Source: Alkalibacillus salilacus (GTDB lineage Bacteria > Bacillota > Bacilli > Bacillales > Alkalibacillaceae). Taken from it: a stretch of DNA of 64,000 nucleotides. Shown here piece after piece: positions 16,921 through 26,931 of this stretch. Both the position numbers and the translations under genes were made by a program. The first letter of the stretch is position 1, and each line of letters opens with the position of its first letter. The DNA lies in the NCBI RefSeq assembly GCF_030812915.1, contig NZ_JAUSTQ010000002.1, positions 1-64,000 on the forward strand. The letters are read 5' to 3'. The notes below the pieces were generated by a model. That model was not told the origin of the DNA. It saw only the letters and a list, made by a program, of their open reading frames with translations, and ran no database searches.

Positions 16921-17937
16921 CTAAGTTAAATGTTCTAATTCATCGGTTTTCCCACGATTCATTAAATCATCCACAACATCTTTAGGTGGTCTTTCGTTAA
17001 CGATTAAGTCGTATAATCCTGATGTGATTGGCATATCTACTTGATGTTTTCTGGCCATTTGATAAACAGCTTCGGTTGTGCGAACACCTTCAACAACCAT
17101 TCCCATCTGCTCTAAAACATCATCAAGTACATAACCTTGACCTAACATATTACCCGCACGGTAATTACGGCTGTGTTGACTTGTACATGTGACAATTAAA
17201 TCGCCTACTCCTGTCAAACCAGCAAATGTAAGTGGATTTGCATTTAATCGTTTACCGAGTCTTGCCATTTCAGCTAGACCTCTAGTTATTAGTGCTGCTT
17301 TTGCATTATCACCATAACCTAATCCATCAGAAATACCAGCACCCAATGCAATAATATTTTTTAACGCCCCACCAATTTCAACACCAACTAAGTCTTCGTT
17401 CGTATAAACTCGGAAGCGATCATTCATGAATAAATCTTGGGACATGACGGACTGTGCTTTGTTTAAGGAAGAAACCGTAACAGTCGTAGGTAGACGCTTT
17501 CCTACTTCTTCAGCATGACTAGGACCTGATAATACTGCAATATTTTGACCTATAGAATCACCTAATTCTTCAGCCATCATTTCAGAAATCCGTTTATTAG
17601 ACCCTGGTTCGATTCCTTTCGAAGCATGAATGATTAATTGCTCTTCTTGGATATACGGTTTAACTTGTTGACATACATCACGGATTGCTTTCGTTGGCAC
17701 GACAAATAGTATCATTTCCGATTGATTAACTGCCATAGCCAAATCTGATGTAGGTGCTATATTGTCAGGTAATTTAACATCCGGTAAATACTGAGTGTTC
17801 TCACGATTATTGTTAATTTGTTCAGATAATGCTTCACGGTGTGACCATAATGACACTTGGTGTCCATTATCTGCTAGTACTAAAGATAAAGCAGTTCCCC
17901 AGCTTCCAGAACCTAATACTGTCACTTTCTTATTCAT
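16921..17937 (-). CDS. gpsA: NAD(P)H-dependent glycerol-3-phosphate dehydrogenase
   Basis: It reduces dihydroxyacetone phosphate to sn-glycerol 3-phosphate for phospholipid synthesis. The Rossmann motif GSGSWGTALS is at residues 9-18, and the C-terminal domain has ALKNIIALGAGISDGLGYGDNAKAALITRG and FAGLTGVGDLI. Length of 338 is typical. It follows der by 15 bp, as in B. subtilis, and is probably in the same operon. Confidence 0.97.
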   Translation of the reverse strand: MNKKVTVLGSGSWGTALSLVLADNGHQVSLWSHREALSEQINNNRENTQYLPDVKLPDNIAPTSDLAMAVNQSEMILFVVPTKAIRDVCQQVKPYIQEEQLIIHASKGIEPGSNKRISEMMAEELGDSIGQNIAVLSGPSHAEEVGKRLPTTVTVSSLNKAQSVMSQDLFMNDRFRVYTNEDLVGVEIGGALKNIIALGAGISDGLGYGDNAKAALITRGLAEMARLGKRLNANPLTFAGLTGVGDLIVTCTSQHSRNYRAGNMLGQGYVLDDVLEQMGMVVEGVRTTEAVYQMARKHQVDMPITSGLYDLIVNERPPKDVVDDLMNRGKTDELEHLT

Positions 17938-17952
17938 ATTGACACCTCATTC

Positions 17953-19263
17953 TTATGATCTTTGTCTTGCGTAGATTTTAATTGGTGATCCTTCAAAACC
18001 GAAAGCTTCACGAATTCTATTTTCTAAGAAACGTTCATAAGTGAAATGCATTAAGCTTGGATCATTCACGAAAACAACAAAAGTAGGTGGTTTTGTTGCT
18101 ACTTGTGTTGTATATAAAATTTTCATTTTCTGTCCCTTAATCGATGGAGTAGGGTTCATAGCTAATGCATCTTCCACAACTTCATTAAGTAAGTTGGTTT
18201 TCACACGTTTAGCATGATTTTCACTAGCTTCAATGACTTTAGGCAATAAGGTATGAATTCTCTTCTTCGTTGATGCTGATAAGAATACAACTGGTGCGTA
18301 AGAAAGGAATTGAAACTGTTGTCTTATATCATCTTCAAATTTCTTCATACGATCTTGCTCCGAATCGACCGTATCCCATTTATTGACAACAATAACAATC
18401 GCTTTGCCTGCTTCATGAGCGTAACCAGCAATTCTTTTATCTTGTTCAATTATACCTGTTTCTGCGTCTAATACAACTAGGACAACATCCGATCGTTCAA
18501 TGGCTTTTAATGCTCGTAAAACACTATACTTTTCCGTGTTTTCGTATACTTTCCCACGCTTTCGCATACCAGCAGTATCAATAATTTTAAATTCACGGTC
18601 ATCGCGTTTGAACTCAGTGTCAATCGCATCCTTAGTTGTACCTGCTGTGTCACTTACGATAACACGCTCTTCTCCTAGCATGGCATTAACGAGTGAAGAT
18701 TTACCTACATTCGGTCGACCAATAAGCGAAAAATGAACACGATCATCATCTTCCTCTGAACCTAAATCAGTCGGAAAATGTTTTACCGTTTCATCTAAAA
18801 CATCACCTATTCCACGTCCGTGAGTACCTGAGATCGGAAATGGTTGTCCTAAGCCTAACGCATAATATTCATATAAAAGATCTTGCATCTCATAGTTATC
18901 AATTTTATTCACTGCGAGAACGACAGGTTTATTTGACTTATACATAATTTGTGCCACTTCTTCATCAGAAGCTGTAATCCCGTCTCTTCCATTAACCAAA
19001 AAGATAATCACATCTGCCTCATCAATGGCCACTTGTGCTTGTTCTCTTATCTGAACAATTAATGGTTCATCACTTAAATCAATTCCACCAGTATCTATGA
19101 CATTAAAATGATGGTTTAGCCATTCAGCTTCAGCATAGATACGATCTCTTGTTACGCCAGGCACATCTTCTACTATGGATATTCTCTCGCCTACAAGACG
19201 ATTAAAAATTGTTGATTTTCCTACGTTGGGTCTTCCTACGATTGCCACAACCGATTTTCTCAT
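17953..19263 (-). CDS. der: Ribosome-assembly GTPase Der (EngA)
   Basis: An essential double-domain GTPase required for 50S subunit maturation. At 436 residues it has two tandem G domains: first P-loop GRPNVGKS at 10-17 with DTGG, second GRPNVGKSS near 182 with DTAGMRKRG, and NKID/NKWD base-specificity motifs. A KH-like domain forms the C terminus. It is upstream of gpsA and downstream of the S1-domain gene, with a terminator separating it from the latter. Confidence 0.98.
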   Translation of the reverse strand: MRKSVVAIVGRPNVGKSTIFNRLVGERISIVEDVPGVTRDRIYAEAEWLNHHFNVIDTGGIDLSDEPLIVQIREQAQVAIDEADVIIFLVNGRDGITASDEEVAQIMYKSNKPVVLAVNKIDNYEMQDLLYEYYALGLGQPFPISGTHGRGIGDVLDETVKHFPTDLGSEEDDDRVHFSLIGRPNVGKSSLVNAMLGEERVIVSDTAGTTKDAIDTEFKRDDREFKIIDTAGMRKRGKVYENTEKYSVLRALKAIERSDVVLVVLDAETGIIEQDKRIAGYAHEAGKAIVIVVNKWDTVDSEQDRMKKFEDDIRQQFQFLSYAPVVFLSASTKKRIHTLLPKVIEASENHAKRVKTNLLNEVVEDALAMNPTPSIKGQKMKILYTTQVATKPPTFVVFVNDPSLMHFTYERFLENRIREAFGFEGSPIKIYARQRS

Positions 19264-19311
19264 GATTACTCATCCTTTTCGCATAACTAACACTTGTTCA
19301 ACATTCTATTT

Positions 19312-19345
19312 TGGAAGAAAAAGAGTGGCAATACGCCACCCCTTT
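19312..19345 (-). terminator. Imperfect hairpin terminator after the S1-domain gene
   Basis: Core stem GTGGC/GCCAC (19325..19329 with 19335..19339), extended by A/T pairs with two mismatches, followed by a T-rich tract on the minus strand. Confidence 0.5.
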
Positions 19346-19346
19346 C

Positions 19347-20486
19347 TTACTCCTTATTAAAATCTTTTAGTTTATCACCAATAAGATCACCTAATTGGAA
19401 ACCTTCATCATCTTCTTTTTGGTATTTCGCGACATCAGCATTTTCTTCAACTTCTTGGGCTTCTTTAATGCTTAGCGAAACACGTTGATTGGTTTCATTA
19501 ACATCAAGGACTTTAACGTTGACCTTCTGATCAATTTCAAGTACTTCTTGAGGTGAACCAATATGCTCTTTAGAAATTTCCGAAATATGAACAAGACCTT
19601 CTACTTGTGAAAGTACTTCGATAAACGCTCCAAAATTAACTAGTCGTTTAACCGTTCCTTCAACAATTTGTCCAGGTTTTAACTTCAGTTCAATACCTTC
19701 CCAAGGGCCAGGTTGTAATTCTTTTATGGATAAACCAATTCTTTCAGTATCACGATCAACTGTTAGAACTTTAACTGTTACTTTTTGACCAACTTCTACA
19801 GCATCTTCTACTTGATTAACGTGATCATGTGATAATTGTGAAATATGAATCAAACCATCTATTCCACCTAGATCAACAAACGCACCAAATGATGCTACAC
19901 GTTGAACGACACCTTCAAGAACGTCACCTACTTCAATACTTTGCAATAGTCGCTGTTTCTTCAACTGTTTTTCAGACTCTTCAACAGCTTTATGAGATAG
20001 AATGATACGATTTCGTTCTTCATTCACTTCTATAATTTTAACTTCTAGTGTCTTACCTTGATAAACGGACAGATCATCAACATAAAAAGTTTCAATATGT
20101 GAAGCTGGTATAAAGCCACGTACACCTACATCAACTATTAGACCAGCATCGACTACATCTGAAACAACTGCTTGAATAACATCATCTTGTTCATAGTGTT
20201 GCATTAATTGATCCCATGCCATTTGCTGGTCTTTCTCTTTCTTTGAAACAACGATTACTTCATCTTCAATTTTTGTAACGATACCTTCAAACGTATCGCC
20301 TTCGGATAACACTTCATTTGTATGGTCAACATGTAAATGCGACAGTTCTGAAATCGGTACAACACCATCAAATTTTGCACCTATATTAACAACAACTTGT
20401 TTTTCTTCTAATTTAACAACTGTTGCTTTAACTTCATCTCCAATTTGGATCGCTTGTTCTGATACATTTTCTTGATTTTCAGTCAT
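19347..20486 (-). CDS. ypfD: S1-domain RNA-binding protein (30S S1-like, YpfD)
   Basis: A 379-residue protein with four S1 OB-fold domains, each starting with a GDxV/GxIVEGTV-type strand and ending in V-LS-K-E (about 10-85, 100-170, 185-260, 270-345). It is the Firmicutes counterpart of ribosomal protein S1, shorter than the six-domain Escherichia coli protein; its ribosomal association is uncertain. The start is set at 20486 because AAGGAGG lies upstream and gives MTENQENV; a longer reading from 20525 includes the SD itself. It lies between plsC/cmk and der. Confidence 0.92.
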   Translation of the reverse strand: MTENQENVSEQAIQIGDEVKATVVKLEEKQVVVNIGAKFDGVVPISELSHLHVDHTNEVLSEGDTFEGIVTKIEDEVIVVSKKEKDQQMAWDQLMQHYEQDDVIQAVVSDVVDAGLIVDVGVRGFIPASHIETFYVDDLSVYQGKTLEVKIIEVNEERNRIILSHKAVEESEKQLKKQRLLQSIEVGDVLEGVVQRVASFGAFVDLGGIDGLIHISQLSHDHVNQVEDAVEVGQKVTVKVLTVDRDTERIGLSIKELQPGPWEGIELKLKPGQIVEGTVKRLVNFGAFIEVLSQVEGLVHISEISKEHIGSPQEVLEIDQKVNVKVLDVNETNQRVSLSIKEAQEVEENADVAKYQKEDDEGFQLGDLIGDKLKDFNKE

Positions 20487-20554
20487 TATGATTCCTCCTT
20501 CTTCCTCAAACAAAACAAAATACATTATGTAATAATAACACCTTAATCATAACA

Positions 20555-21136
20555 TTATTTTGTATTTTCTTCTAATAATGATTGGATATTCGCCATAATT
20601 TCATCTGTCACATCTTGAGCTCTAGGGTTTTCAACTTTTAATGTTTCAAATTCAATTGCTTGTCCATATACGACGTGTAATGGTTCAGATCGGTCATAGC
20701 TCCCAATAATGGCGCATGGTATAACCGTTGCATTGGAGCGCATCGCAAAAAATCCTGCTCCTGCAAGCCCTTTTTGTAATTGACCATCCTTACTGCGTGT
20801 TCCCTCTGGAAACAAGCCTAATGTTCCACCTTGTTCTAATAATTCTAACCCTCTACGAAGAGCGTTACGATCGCGCATTCCCCTTTTAACTGGAAAAGCA
20901 TTTAAATGAGGTAATAGAAAGCCTAACCCCTTCTTCTCAAACAACTCTTCTTTTGCCATGAAGTGTATGTCTCTCGGTGATGTAATACCGACAACAGGAG
21001 GGTCAAAATTAGAGATATGATTTGAACATATAATAACTGGACCTTGATCAGGTATATTTTCCTGGCCATGAATCTTGATTCGATATAAAAATTTAAATAT
21101 TACCCAAACCACGAATTTAGCAAACTTATAGATCAT
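20555..21136 (-). CDS. plsC: 1-acyl-sn-glycerol-3-phosphate acyltransferase
   Basis: It acylates lysophosphatidic acid to phosphatidic acid. The 193-residue protein has an N-terminal hydrophobic segment (about 5-18), the catalytic NHISNFDPP (HX4D) motif near 39-47 and the FPEGTRSKDG substrate motif near 115-124. Clustering with cmk and the S1-like gene is common in Bacillaceae. It starts 20 bp after cmk ends. Confidence 0.94.
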   Translation of the reverse strand: MIYKFAKFVVWVIFKFLYRIKIHGQENIPDQGPVIICSNHISNFDPPVVGITSPRDIHFMAKEELFEKKGLGFLLPHLNAFPVKRGMRDRNALRRGLELLEQGGTLGLFPEGTRSKDGQLQKGLAGAGFFAMRSNATVIPCAIIGSYDRSEPLHVVYGQAIEFETLKVENPRAQDVTDEIMANIQSLLEENTK

Positions 21137-21156
21137 CTCATAAACTCCTTTATTAC

Positions 21157-21816
21157 TTACTGAGCTTGTTGAATCAATGAAAGAATTTGATTAGTTACAT
21201 CATCAATTGATAATGATGTCGTGTCAATCTCGATTGCATCATCAGCCTGAATGAGCGGTGCCATTTCACGCTCTGAATCAATTTGGTCACGACGCTCAAT
21301 ATCACGTTTTAACTCTTCTAAGTCCGACTCAATTCCTTTTTGTAAGTTTTCTGTATGTCGTCTTTCAGCCCGCTCTTCCACAGAAGCAATTAAGAATACT
21401 TTTACATCTGCCTGAGGTAAGACATATGTGCCTATATCACGTCCATCCATTACAACATTAGCAACTTCAGCTAATTCACGTTGCATAGCCACCATATGAT
21501 CACGTACCGATTTGTGTTTAGCCACATCTGAGACATGATTTGTGACATCTGTTTGTCTAACCGCCTGCGATACATTTTCATCATTTAAAAATACGTCTTG
21601 ACCATGCTCTTGATACTTGAATGAAATGGTTACACGTTTAGCTAAATGTGATAAGCCTTGTTCATCATTAGGGTCAATTCCTTCTCTAAGAGCCTGTAAT
21701 GTTAGGGCTCGGTACATTGCACCAGTATCAATGTATACATAACTAAGTTGGTTTGCTACTTTTTTAGCAACAGTACTTTTACCCGCTGCCGCTGGTCCGT
21801 CAATTGCTACTTTCAT
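21157..21816 (-). CDS. cmk: Cytidylate kinase
   Basis: It phosphorylates CMP and dCMP. The 219-residue protein has P-loop GPAAAGKSTVAK at 6-17, the IDTGAMYRA motif near 30-38 and the VMDGRDIGTYV motif near 122-132. It lies upstream of plsC and downstream of the PilZ gene, the order known from B. subtilis (ypfA, cmk, ypfD). Confidence 0.97.
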   Translation of the reverse strand: MKVAIDGPAAAGKSTVAKKVANQLSYVYIDTGAMYRALTLQALREGIDPNDEQGLSHLAKRVTISFKYQEHGQDVFLNDENVSQAVRQTDVTNHVSDVAKHKSVRDHMVAMQRELAEVANVVMDGRDIGTYVLPQADVKVFLIASVEERAERRHTENLQKGIESDLEELKRDIERRDQIDSEREMAPLIQADDAIEIDTTSLSIDDVTNQILSLIQQAQ

Positions 21817-21851
21817 GATCGTTCCTCCTAGAATTTTTAAGTTTTCGCATG

Positions 21852-22508
21852 TTATGATTTAAGTTTTCGACGGCGTTGTAATTGGTGATCAAAACAAAAT
21901 TTAATGATGGCTTCTCGCTTCTCATCATCAATGGAATTAAATTTGATCGATAATTTCCAACTTGATCCATCCATTTGGCTATAACGAATCACTTCACCTA
22001 TAGCATTTAAATAAATATATTGATTAGCTTCAAGCGGTAACACGATCATCATGTCAAGTTCTTCACCTTCATTAAACTTGATATCGTGAGCTTTAACAGC
22101 GATACCTCCACCACTTATGTCTAGTGTGTAAGATATTAAAGGCTCCCGTTCTTCGTCTAATGGGTGCAGGGCAATATCTAAATTCGTGTTGACACGAACA
22201 TATTCACGGCGCTGTATTTTCATTAATTCATCTTTATGAGGATAGTCTAATTCGAGCACAGCCATCCCTTGCCATTTTCTACGCTTAACTTCCGAATAAA
22301 ATTGAAAAACTACTTCATGATCGGATACGAATGAAACCCTGACTTTTGTGTTCTCAATAAAATAATGGGTTCTACCTGTTTGTTGATTTACAGGATAATC
22401 AATAAAAATGTGATCATTCGTCAGGTCAAATACTTTAGAATGTAATTTTCCTTCTATTTGTTCTCCTTTGACTGTCTCAATGGAAAGCTTTTTACCTACT
22501 GACAGCAT
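21852..22508 (-). CDS. ypfA: PilZ c-di-GMP receptor, YpfA/DgrA (flagellar brake)
   Basis: A 218-residue protein with an N-terminal YcgR-like beta-barrel domain (about 1-95) and a C-terminal PilZ domain. The c-di-GMP-binding residues are visible as RREYVRV (about 97-103) and DISGGGIAV (about 129-137). In B. subtilis the homologue binds c-di-GMP and slows flagellar rotation through MotA. With cheR in this window it supports a motile lifestyle. No diguanylate cyclase is in view. Confidence 0.92.
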   Translation of the reverse strand: MLSVGKKLSIETVKGEQIEGKLHSKVFDLTNDHIFIDYPVNQQTGRTHYFIENTKVRVSFVSDHEVVFQFYSEVKRRKWQGMAVLELDYPHKDELMKIQRREYVRVNTNLDIALHPLDEEREPLISYTLDISGGGIAVKAHDIKFNEGEELDMMIVLPLEANQYIYLNAIGEVIRYSQMDGSSWKLSIKFNSIDDEKREAIIKFCFDHQLQRRRKLKS

Positions 22509-22562
22509 AGAACCTATCTCCTTTTTCCCCAGCTATTATAATTATGACAAAAAAAACTAAAA

Positions 22563-22588
22563 AGGAAAAGGTAAAGTTACCTTTTCCT
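22563..22588 (-). terminator. Intrinsic terminator after ypeB
   Basis: An 11-bp perfect stem (22563..22573 with 22578..22588) with a 4-nt loop. Its minus-strand exit is T-rich. Confidence 0.8.
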
Positions 22589-22599
22589 CTAATTATTTA

Positions 22600-23931
22600 T
22601 TAATAAACTTCTTCACTTTGGGTTAAACGCTCGACCCGTTCTTCAAACCCGTCATTAGCATTAATATAAACACGATAAGTTGTACCATCAATTGTCCCTA
22701 ACACTTCATACGCTAACACTTCTCCGTTTTCCTCTGTTTCAATGACTGCTAGGCGAGTTGTTTGAACATCTATTTGTTCATGAATATAATCGATTGCTTC
22801 TTCCTCAGACAAGGTTGGTTCGAATTCGCGTTCTTCTCGTTTATTTTCATTTAATATAAAGTCTCTAGCTGTTAGTCCTGTAACTTGACCATCATCTAAA
22901 GCCACTTTCACTTGAATTTCATCAGGATAATAGTAGGTATCATCATGAACATGAACGAACTTATAAACGCCTGTTTTTTCATATTGTTTACTTTCAACCA
23001 TTTCAACTTGGTTATAATCTAAGTCTTCTAATAATGTTTCAGCGACTAAACGTCCATCATGTAAACTTTTCGTCGACTCACCAACATCACGGTTTAACAA
23101 GTATGATAATACATTTCCACCTTGCTTCGTGACTTCAGCGTAACCATGAAAAGAATCAGTATTGAATGAAACATTATAAATAGGTACTTCAGAACCTTCT
23201 CCATTTTCTGTAATTGTTAATTCTGTTTGTTCATTTAGTTCAAAATAATCTTTAACAACTTGTTCTATATCACTCTGATTATATGACTCCCCCGTAAGCT
23301 CTATAGAATTCTCATTATTAGCGCTATCATTCAACTGACTTAATCCATCAAACTGACCAGCATCTTCTTCTACTACCTGCAATCCATTTAATACTTCATC
23401 GTCACGTTGATCATTTGTTGCAACACTGACTTCAATATCCATCCACCTTACACCATCTGTTAAAACTTGATCTTGCACCTGTCTTAAGTCACTTTTCATT
23501 TGGTTTGATTGATCTTTAAGCTCACTTAACGCTTGTAATTCTTGATCATTTAATGGCTGATCATTTAAATCTCTAATTGATACATCGTAAGCGAAATCAC
23601 CAATTTGATTTAATAACTGCTGCGTTTGATTAAATGGCAATAATGACAACGGAAGCTGTGAAACGTCAGCTTTCGCTTCAGAAGTTATCTTCCAAATATT
23701 AGCCATCTGAGGCGAAATATTACTTGGAGCATTCATTGCTAGTACAGTTGAAATTTTCTCATCTAATTCATCCATACGGTATGTTAAATCATGAAATGCT
23801 CGCTGATAGTTATTCTCCGCTTTAATTAATATAGCATTTTTCTCCTGCTGTTCTTGGTAACCCCAAATGATTGCTCCAACTAATCCTATAAGCAGTACAA
23901 TATATATTATCCAACGTATCCATCCTGGCAT
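22600..23931 (-). CDS. ypeB: Germination protein YpeB
   Basis: YpeB is needed for the localisation and stability of the cortex-lytic enzyme SleB in spores. The 443-residue protein has an N-terminal transmembrane or signal-anchor helix (about 5-24), a helical region, and at the C terminus tandem PepSY-like domains (about 230-440). It follows sleB by 13 bp as in B. subtilis; the pair is transcribed in the forespore under sigma-G in that species. Length agrees with the roughly 450-residue family. Confidence 0.95.
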   Translation of the reverse strand: MPGWIRWIIYIVLLIGLVGAIIWGYQEQQEKNAILIKAENNYQRAFHDLTYRMDELDEKISTVLAMNAPSNISPQMANIWKITSEAKADVSQLPLSLLPFNQTQQLLNQIGDFAYDVSIRDLNDQPLNDQELQALSELKDQSNQMKSDLRQVQDQVLTDGVRWMDIEVSVATNDQRDDEVLNGLQVVEEDAGQFDGLSQLNDSANNENSIELTGESYNQSDIEQVVKDYFELNEQTELTITENGEGSEVPIYNVSFNTDSFHGYAEVTKQGGNVLSYLLNRDVGESTKSLHDGRLVAETLLEDLDYNQVEMVESKQYEKTGVYKFVHVHDDTYYYPDEIQVKVALDDGQVTGLTARDFILNENKREEREFEPTLSEEEAIDYIHEQIDVQTTRLAVIETEENGEVLAYEVLGTIDGTTYRVYINANDGFEERVERLTQSEEVY

Positions 23932-23944
23932 TTAATTCACCTTC

Positions 23945-24754
23945 CTACTTCATAAAGATATGCTTACCAATTCGTTTGATTTGAGGTCTTGACCAAATCC
24001 AATCTGATGTCGCGGTGTCTGGGTTGAAATAGTAGATAGCACCACCTGAAGGATCCCAGCCGTTCGTGGCATCCATAACTGCTTCACGTGCTTGTGCATT
24101 CGGCTGCATATTAATCTGACCATCTGCAACTGCTTCAAACGCAAGGGGTTCATAAATGATTCCTGAAATTGAATCTGGAAAATCAGAGTCATCGAGTCGA
24201 TTTAGTATGACAGCAGCGATCGCAACTTGGCCATTATACGGTTCTCCCCGTCCTTCAGCATAGACAGCTCTGGCCATTAAATTTATATCATTTTGTGAAA
24301 AACCATTAGGAACATTAACTGCTTGTGGTTCGTTGGTCGCTGCGTCTTGATTGTTTTGTGATTCTTGTGTTGATTCATTGGTTTGTTGATTAGATTGTTT
24401 ACCACCTTCATAGTTAATATCACGATTATTATTGATTTGTTGATTAATATAATTCTCATCATATTCTGTCGCATCCACTAGCATTTGTTTTGTTTTATCC
24501 CCTACTAAGCCATCCACATTCTCTAAACCAAAAGCTTCTTGAAAATTACGAACAGACCAATAAGTTCCCCAACCAAATACGCCATCAACCTTTCCATCAT
24601 AGTATCCGTTATATTGTAGGCGTGCCTGCAATTCAATGACATCATCACCTGTTGCACCTTTTTGAATCACTTGGTCGGAAAACCCGTTGACCGTCAAGTT
24701 TGTTCCTAGTATTACTAAACAAACAATGGTGATTCCTAATAATTGTTTCATCAT
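23945..24754 (-). CDS. sleB: Spore cortex-lytic enzyme SleB
   Basis: A lytic transglycosylase that degrades cortex peptidoglycan during germination. The 269-residue protein has a signal peptide (about 1-24), a peptidoglycan-binding domain (about 30-95, with VIELQARLQYNGYYDG), a low-complexity Asn/Gln linker (about 105-145), and a C-terminal Hydrolase_2 domain (LMARAVYAEGRGEPYNGQVA, AIYYFNPDTATSDW). Its partner ypeB is immediately downstream. Confidence 0.96.
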   Translation of the reverse strand: MMKQLLGITIVCLVILGTNLTVNGFSDQVIQKGATGDDVIELQARLQYNGYYDGKVDGVFGWGTYWSVRNFQEAFGLENVDGLVGDKTKQMLVDATEYDENYINQQINNNRDINYEGGKQSNQQTNESTQESQNNQDAATNEPQAVNVPNGFSQNDINLMARAVYAEGRGEPYNGQVAIAAVILNRLDDSDFPDSISGIIYEPLAFEAVADGQINMQPNAQAREAVMDATNGWDPSGGAIYYFNPDTATSDWIWSRPQIKRIGKHIFMK

Positions 24755-24840
24755 CTCATGATCCTCCTGTTCCTTAACTCACGTTATGGCTTAGTTTCTA
24801 CTTTTTATAACGGATTATACAAAGGAACTCTGGTCAAATG

Positions 24841-24868
24841 AAAACCCCCGACAACAAGTGTCGAGGGT
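24841..24868 (-). terminator. Intrinsic terminator after ansA
   Basis: Nine-position stem (24845..24853 with 24859..24867, one mismatch) with TTTT on the minus-strand exit, 11 bp past the ansA stop. Confidence 0.75.
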
Positions 24869-24878
24869 CTATTAATCA

Positions 24879-25841
24879 TTATGAAAATGTTAGTGAGGCA
24901 TTGCCATCTGCTAATTGTACTGCTAACCTTACACGAGCCTTTTTACTATCATAATCACTTCCTAGAATGACTCCATAATTATATAAATCATAAGCACTGC
25001 CTTCATAATCGTAAGTTGGATAAACAGCTCCTTCTTCTGAGGCTGTGGTAATGACAACTTTGACTCTCTTATTTAAACTACGTTTAATCGCGGGCATCAT
25101 TTTAGGAGGAACCTGTCCACGCCCTACACCTTCTAGTATTATCCCTTCAGTGCCTGCAGCAACCAATGCATCTATCATAACACCATCTGAATCTGTATAA
25201 CATTTTACGATATCTACACGTGGTAAAGGTTGAGATACTTGATATATATCACGTTGGATTGGACGTTGGAATATCTGGACCAAATCATTATCAATAATGC
25301 CTAAATAACCAAATCCAAATGAATTGAATCCTTGTATATTACTAGCGTGTTCCTTTTTAACGTGCTTAGCAGCAAAAATTCGTTCATTGAAAACAACGAC
25401 GGTTCCTGCATGATGTAGATCAGGACTACAAGCTGTATAAATTGCATGACGCAAGTTAATATAAACATCACTGCCTAAATCAGTAATCGAGCGTTGAGAT
25501 CCTGTCACAACTACAGGGCGCTCGTCACTAATTGTTAAGTCTAGAAAATAAGCCGTTTCTTCAATCGTATCAGTTCCATGAGTCACTACTACACCCGATA
25601 CTTCAGGATCTTCAAAATAATAATCGATTGTTTGTTTTAATAAAAGCCAATCATTTGAATCAAGATGTATACTTGGCTTTTGAAAAGCAGAATCAATAAC
25701 AAGTTCAATTTCATTAGGTAATTCACATAATGATGCTAATTCTTCACCAGTCATTTCTCCTGATGACAGTTTACCACTCGGTTGCTTAGGTTTACTCGCA
25801 ATTGTTCCGCCTGTCGTGATTAATACAACCTTATTCATCAT
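24879..25841 (-). CDS. ansA: L-asparaginase, cytoplasmic type
   Basis: It hydrolyses L-asparagine to aspartate and ammonia. The 320-residue protein carries both asparaginase signatures: TTGGTIAS at 8-15 and VVTHGTDTIEETAYFL near 83-98. There is no signal peptide, so it is cytoplasmic. Its start overlaps the end of ypdA by 4 bp (two ATGs in tandem), showing coupling. Placement here is not the B. subtilis arrangement, where prsW lies between sleB and ypdA. Confidence 0.94.
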   Translation of the reverse strand: MMNKVVLITTGGTIASKPKQPSGKLSSGEMTGEELASLCELPNEIELVIDSAFQKPSIHLDSNDWLLLKQTIDYYFEDPEVSGVVVTHGTDTIEETAYFLDLTISDERPVVVTGSQRSITDLGSDVYINLRHAIYTACSPDLHHAGTVVVFNERIFAAKHVKKEHASNIQGFNSFGFGYLGIIDNDLVQIFQRPIQRDIYQVSQPLPRVDIVKCYTDSDGVMIDALVAAGTEGIILEGVGRGQVPPKMMPAIKRSLNKRVKVVITTASEEGAVYPTYDYEGSAYDLYNYGVILGSDYDSKKARVRLAVQLADGNASLTFS

Positions 25842-26824
25842 CTCACCTGTTCCTTCTCAGCAATATGTTGTGCGATTTGCTCGCCGTGATGACGACCATT
25901 TTCAATAAATATTTCATTATTATTATAACCTGCAGCAATAACACCCGAAATATAAACATTACTTATATTCGTTTCCATTGTTGCTTCATTAAATTCAGGT
26001 CTTCCTGTTTCAATGTCAATATTGATCCCAATCGACTTTAAAAACTGGTGGTCAGGGTGATAACCAACCATAGCAAATACAAAATCTGCCTCAGCTTGAT
26101 AGTTGGCCTCACCTATATTGTAATGTACCTTTTCTTCAGTTATCTTCTGTACTTCAGCATTAAAAACCATTTGAATTTTATTATGTCGAACTAATGCTTC
26201 AAAATTAGGTAATATCCACGGTTTGACACTTGAAGAATAATCAGCCCCACGATATAAAACGGTCACATGAGCCCCTGCCTTTTCCAGTTCTAAAGTGGCA
26301 TCAACCGCCGAATTTTTCCCACCGATTACCACGACGTTCTGGTTATAAAACGGATGTGCTTCTTTAAAATAATGAGAAACATGCGGTAATGATTCACCAG
26401 GAATATCTAAACGATTAGGATGGTCATAATATCCTGTTGCGACAACTAAGTATGTGGTTAAATAATCATGCGCGATATTATTTTGGTCCACCGTGCTTAT
26501 ATGATAACCATCAGGATTTGATTGCATATTTAAAACTTTCTCATAAGTGTTAATTCGTAACTTAGTTCGATCTGCTACCGTTCTGTAATATGTTAATGCT
26601 TCATTACGCACTGGTTTTTGTCTTTCAGAAATAAATGGTATTTGTCCGATTTCAAGCTTTTCACTTGAACTAAAAAAGGTTTGATGAGTGGGATAATGAT
26701 AAATTGAATTAGCTACATTTTTCTTTTCGATAATAAGCGGTTCAAAACCCTGACGTTTAAGTTCAATGGCTGCCGAAAGACCACACGGGCCACCACCTAT
26801 AATGATGATCTTTTCTTCTTTCAT
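25838..26824 (-). CDS. ypdA: Bacillithiol disulfide reductase (YpdA/Bdr)
   Basis: An NADPH-dependent flavoprotein that reduces oxidised bacillithiol. The 328-residue thioredoxin-reductase-like protein has an FAD-binding GGGPCGLSAAIEL motif at 10-22, whose Cys14 corresponds to the conserved redox cysteine of the family, and a second nucleotide motif VIGGKNSAVDATLEL near 167-181. There is no CXXC pair. It is coupled to ansA and lies downstream of gudB. Presence implies bacillithiol use. Confidence 0.93.
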   Translation of the reverse strand: MKEEKIIIIGGGPCGLSAAIELKRQGFEPLIIEKKNVANSIYHYPTHQTFFSSSEKLEIGQIPFISERQKPVRNEALTYYRTVADRTKLRINTYEKVLNMQSNPDGYHISTVDQNNIAHDYLTTYLVVATGYYDHPNRLDIPGESLPHVSHYFKEAHPFYNQNVVVIGGKNSAVDATLELEKAGAHVTVLYRGADYSSSVKPWILPNFEALVRHNKIQMVFNAEVQKITEEKVHYNIGEANYQAEADFVFAMVGYHPDHQFLKSIGINIDIETGRPEFNEATMETNISNVYISGVIAAGYNNNEIFIENGRHHGEQIAQHIAEKEQVR

Positions 26825-26874
26825 TTATAAACACCTCTATGTATTGGCTTCATTATGTTGGATTATGACAATAT

Positions 26875-26907
26875 AAAACTCCTACCAAATTAATGATAGG
26901 AGATTTT
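26875..26907 (-). terminator. Intrinsic terminator after gudB
   Basis: Stem CTCCTA/TAGGAG with flanking AAA/TTT pairs and one internal mismatch, T-rich on the minus-strand exit, 25 bp past the gudB stop. Confidence 0.65.
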
Positions 26908-26931
26908 AATTAGCGATTCAACTGTTTTTAA

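Noticed and set aside
16616-16924. A 102-codon plus-strand ORF antisense to all of spoVIF
   Set aside because: No ribosome binding site or family likeness; the minus-strand frame encodes a recognisable SpoVIF protein.
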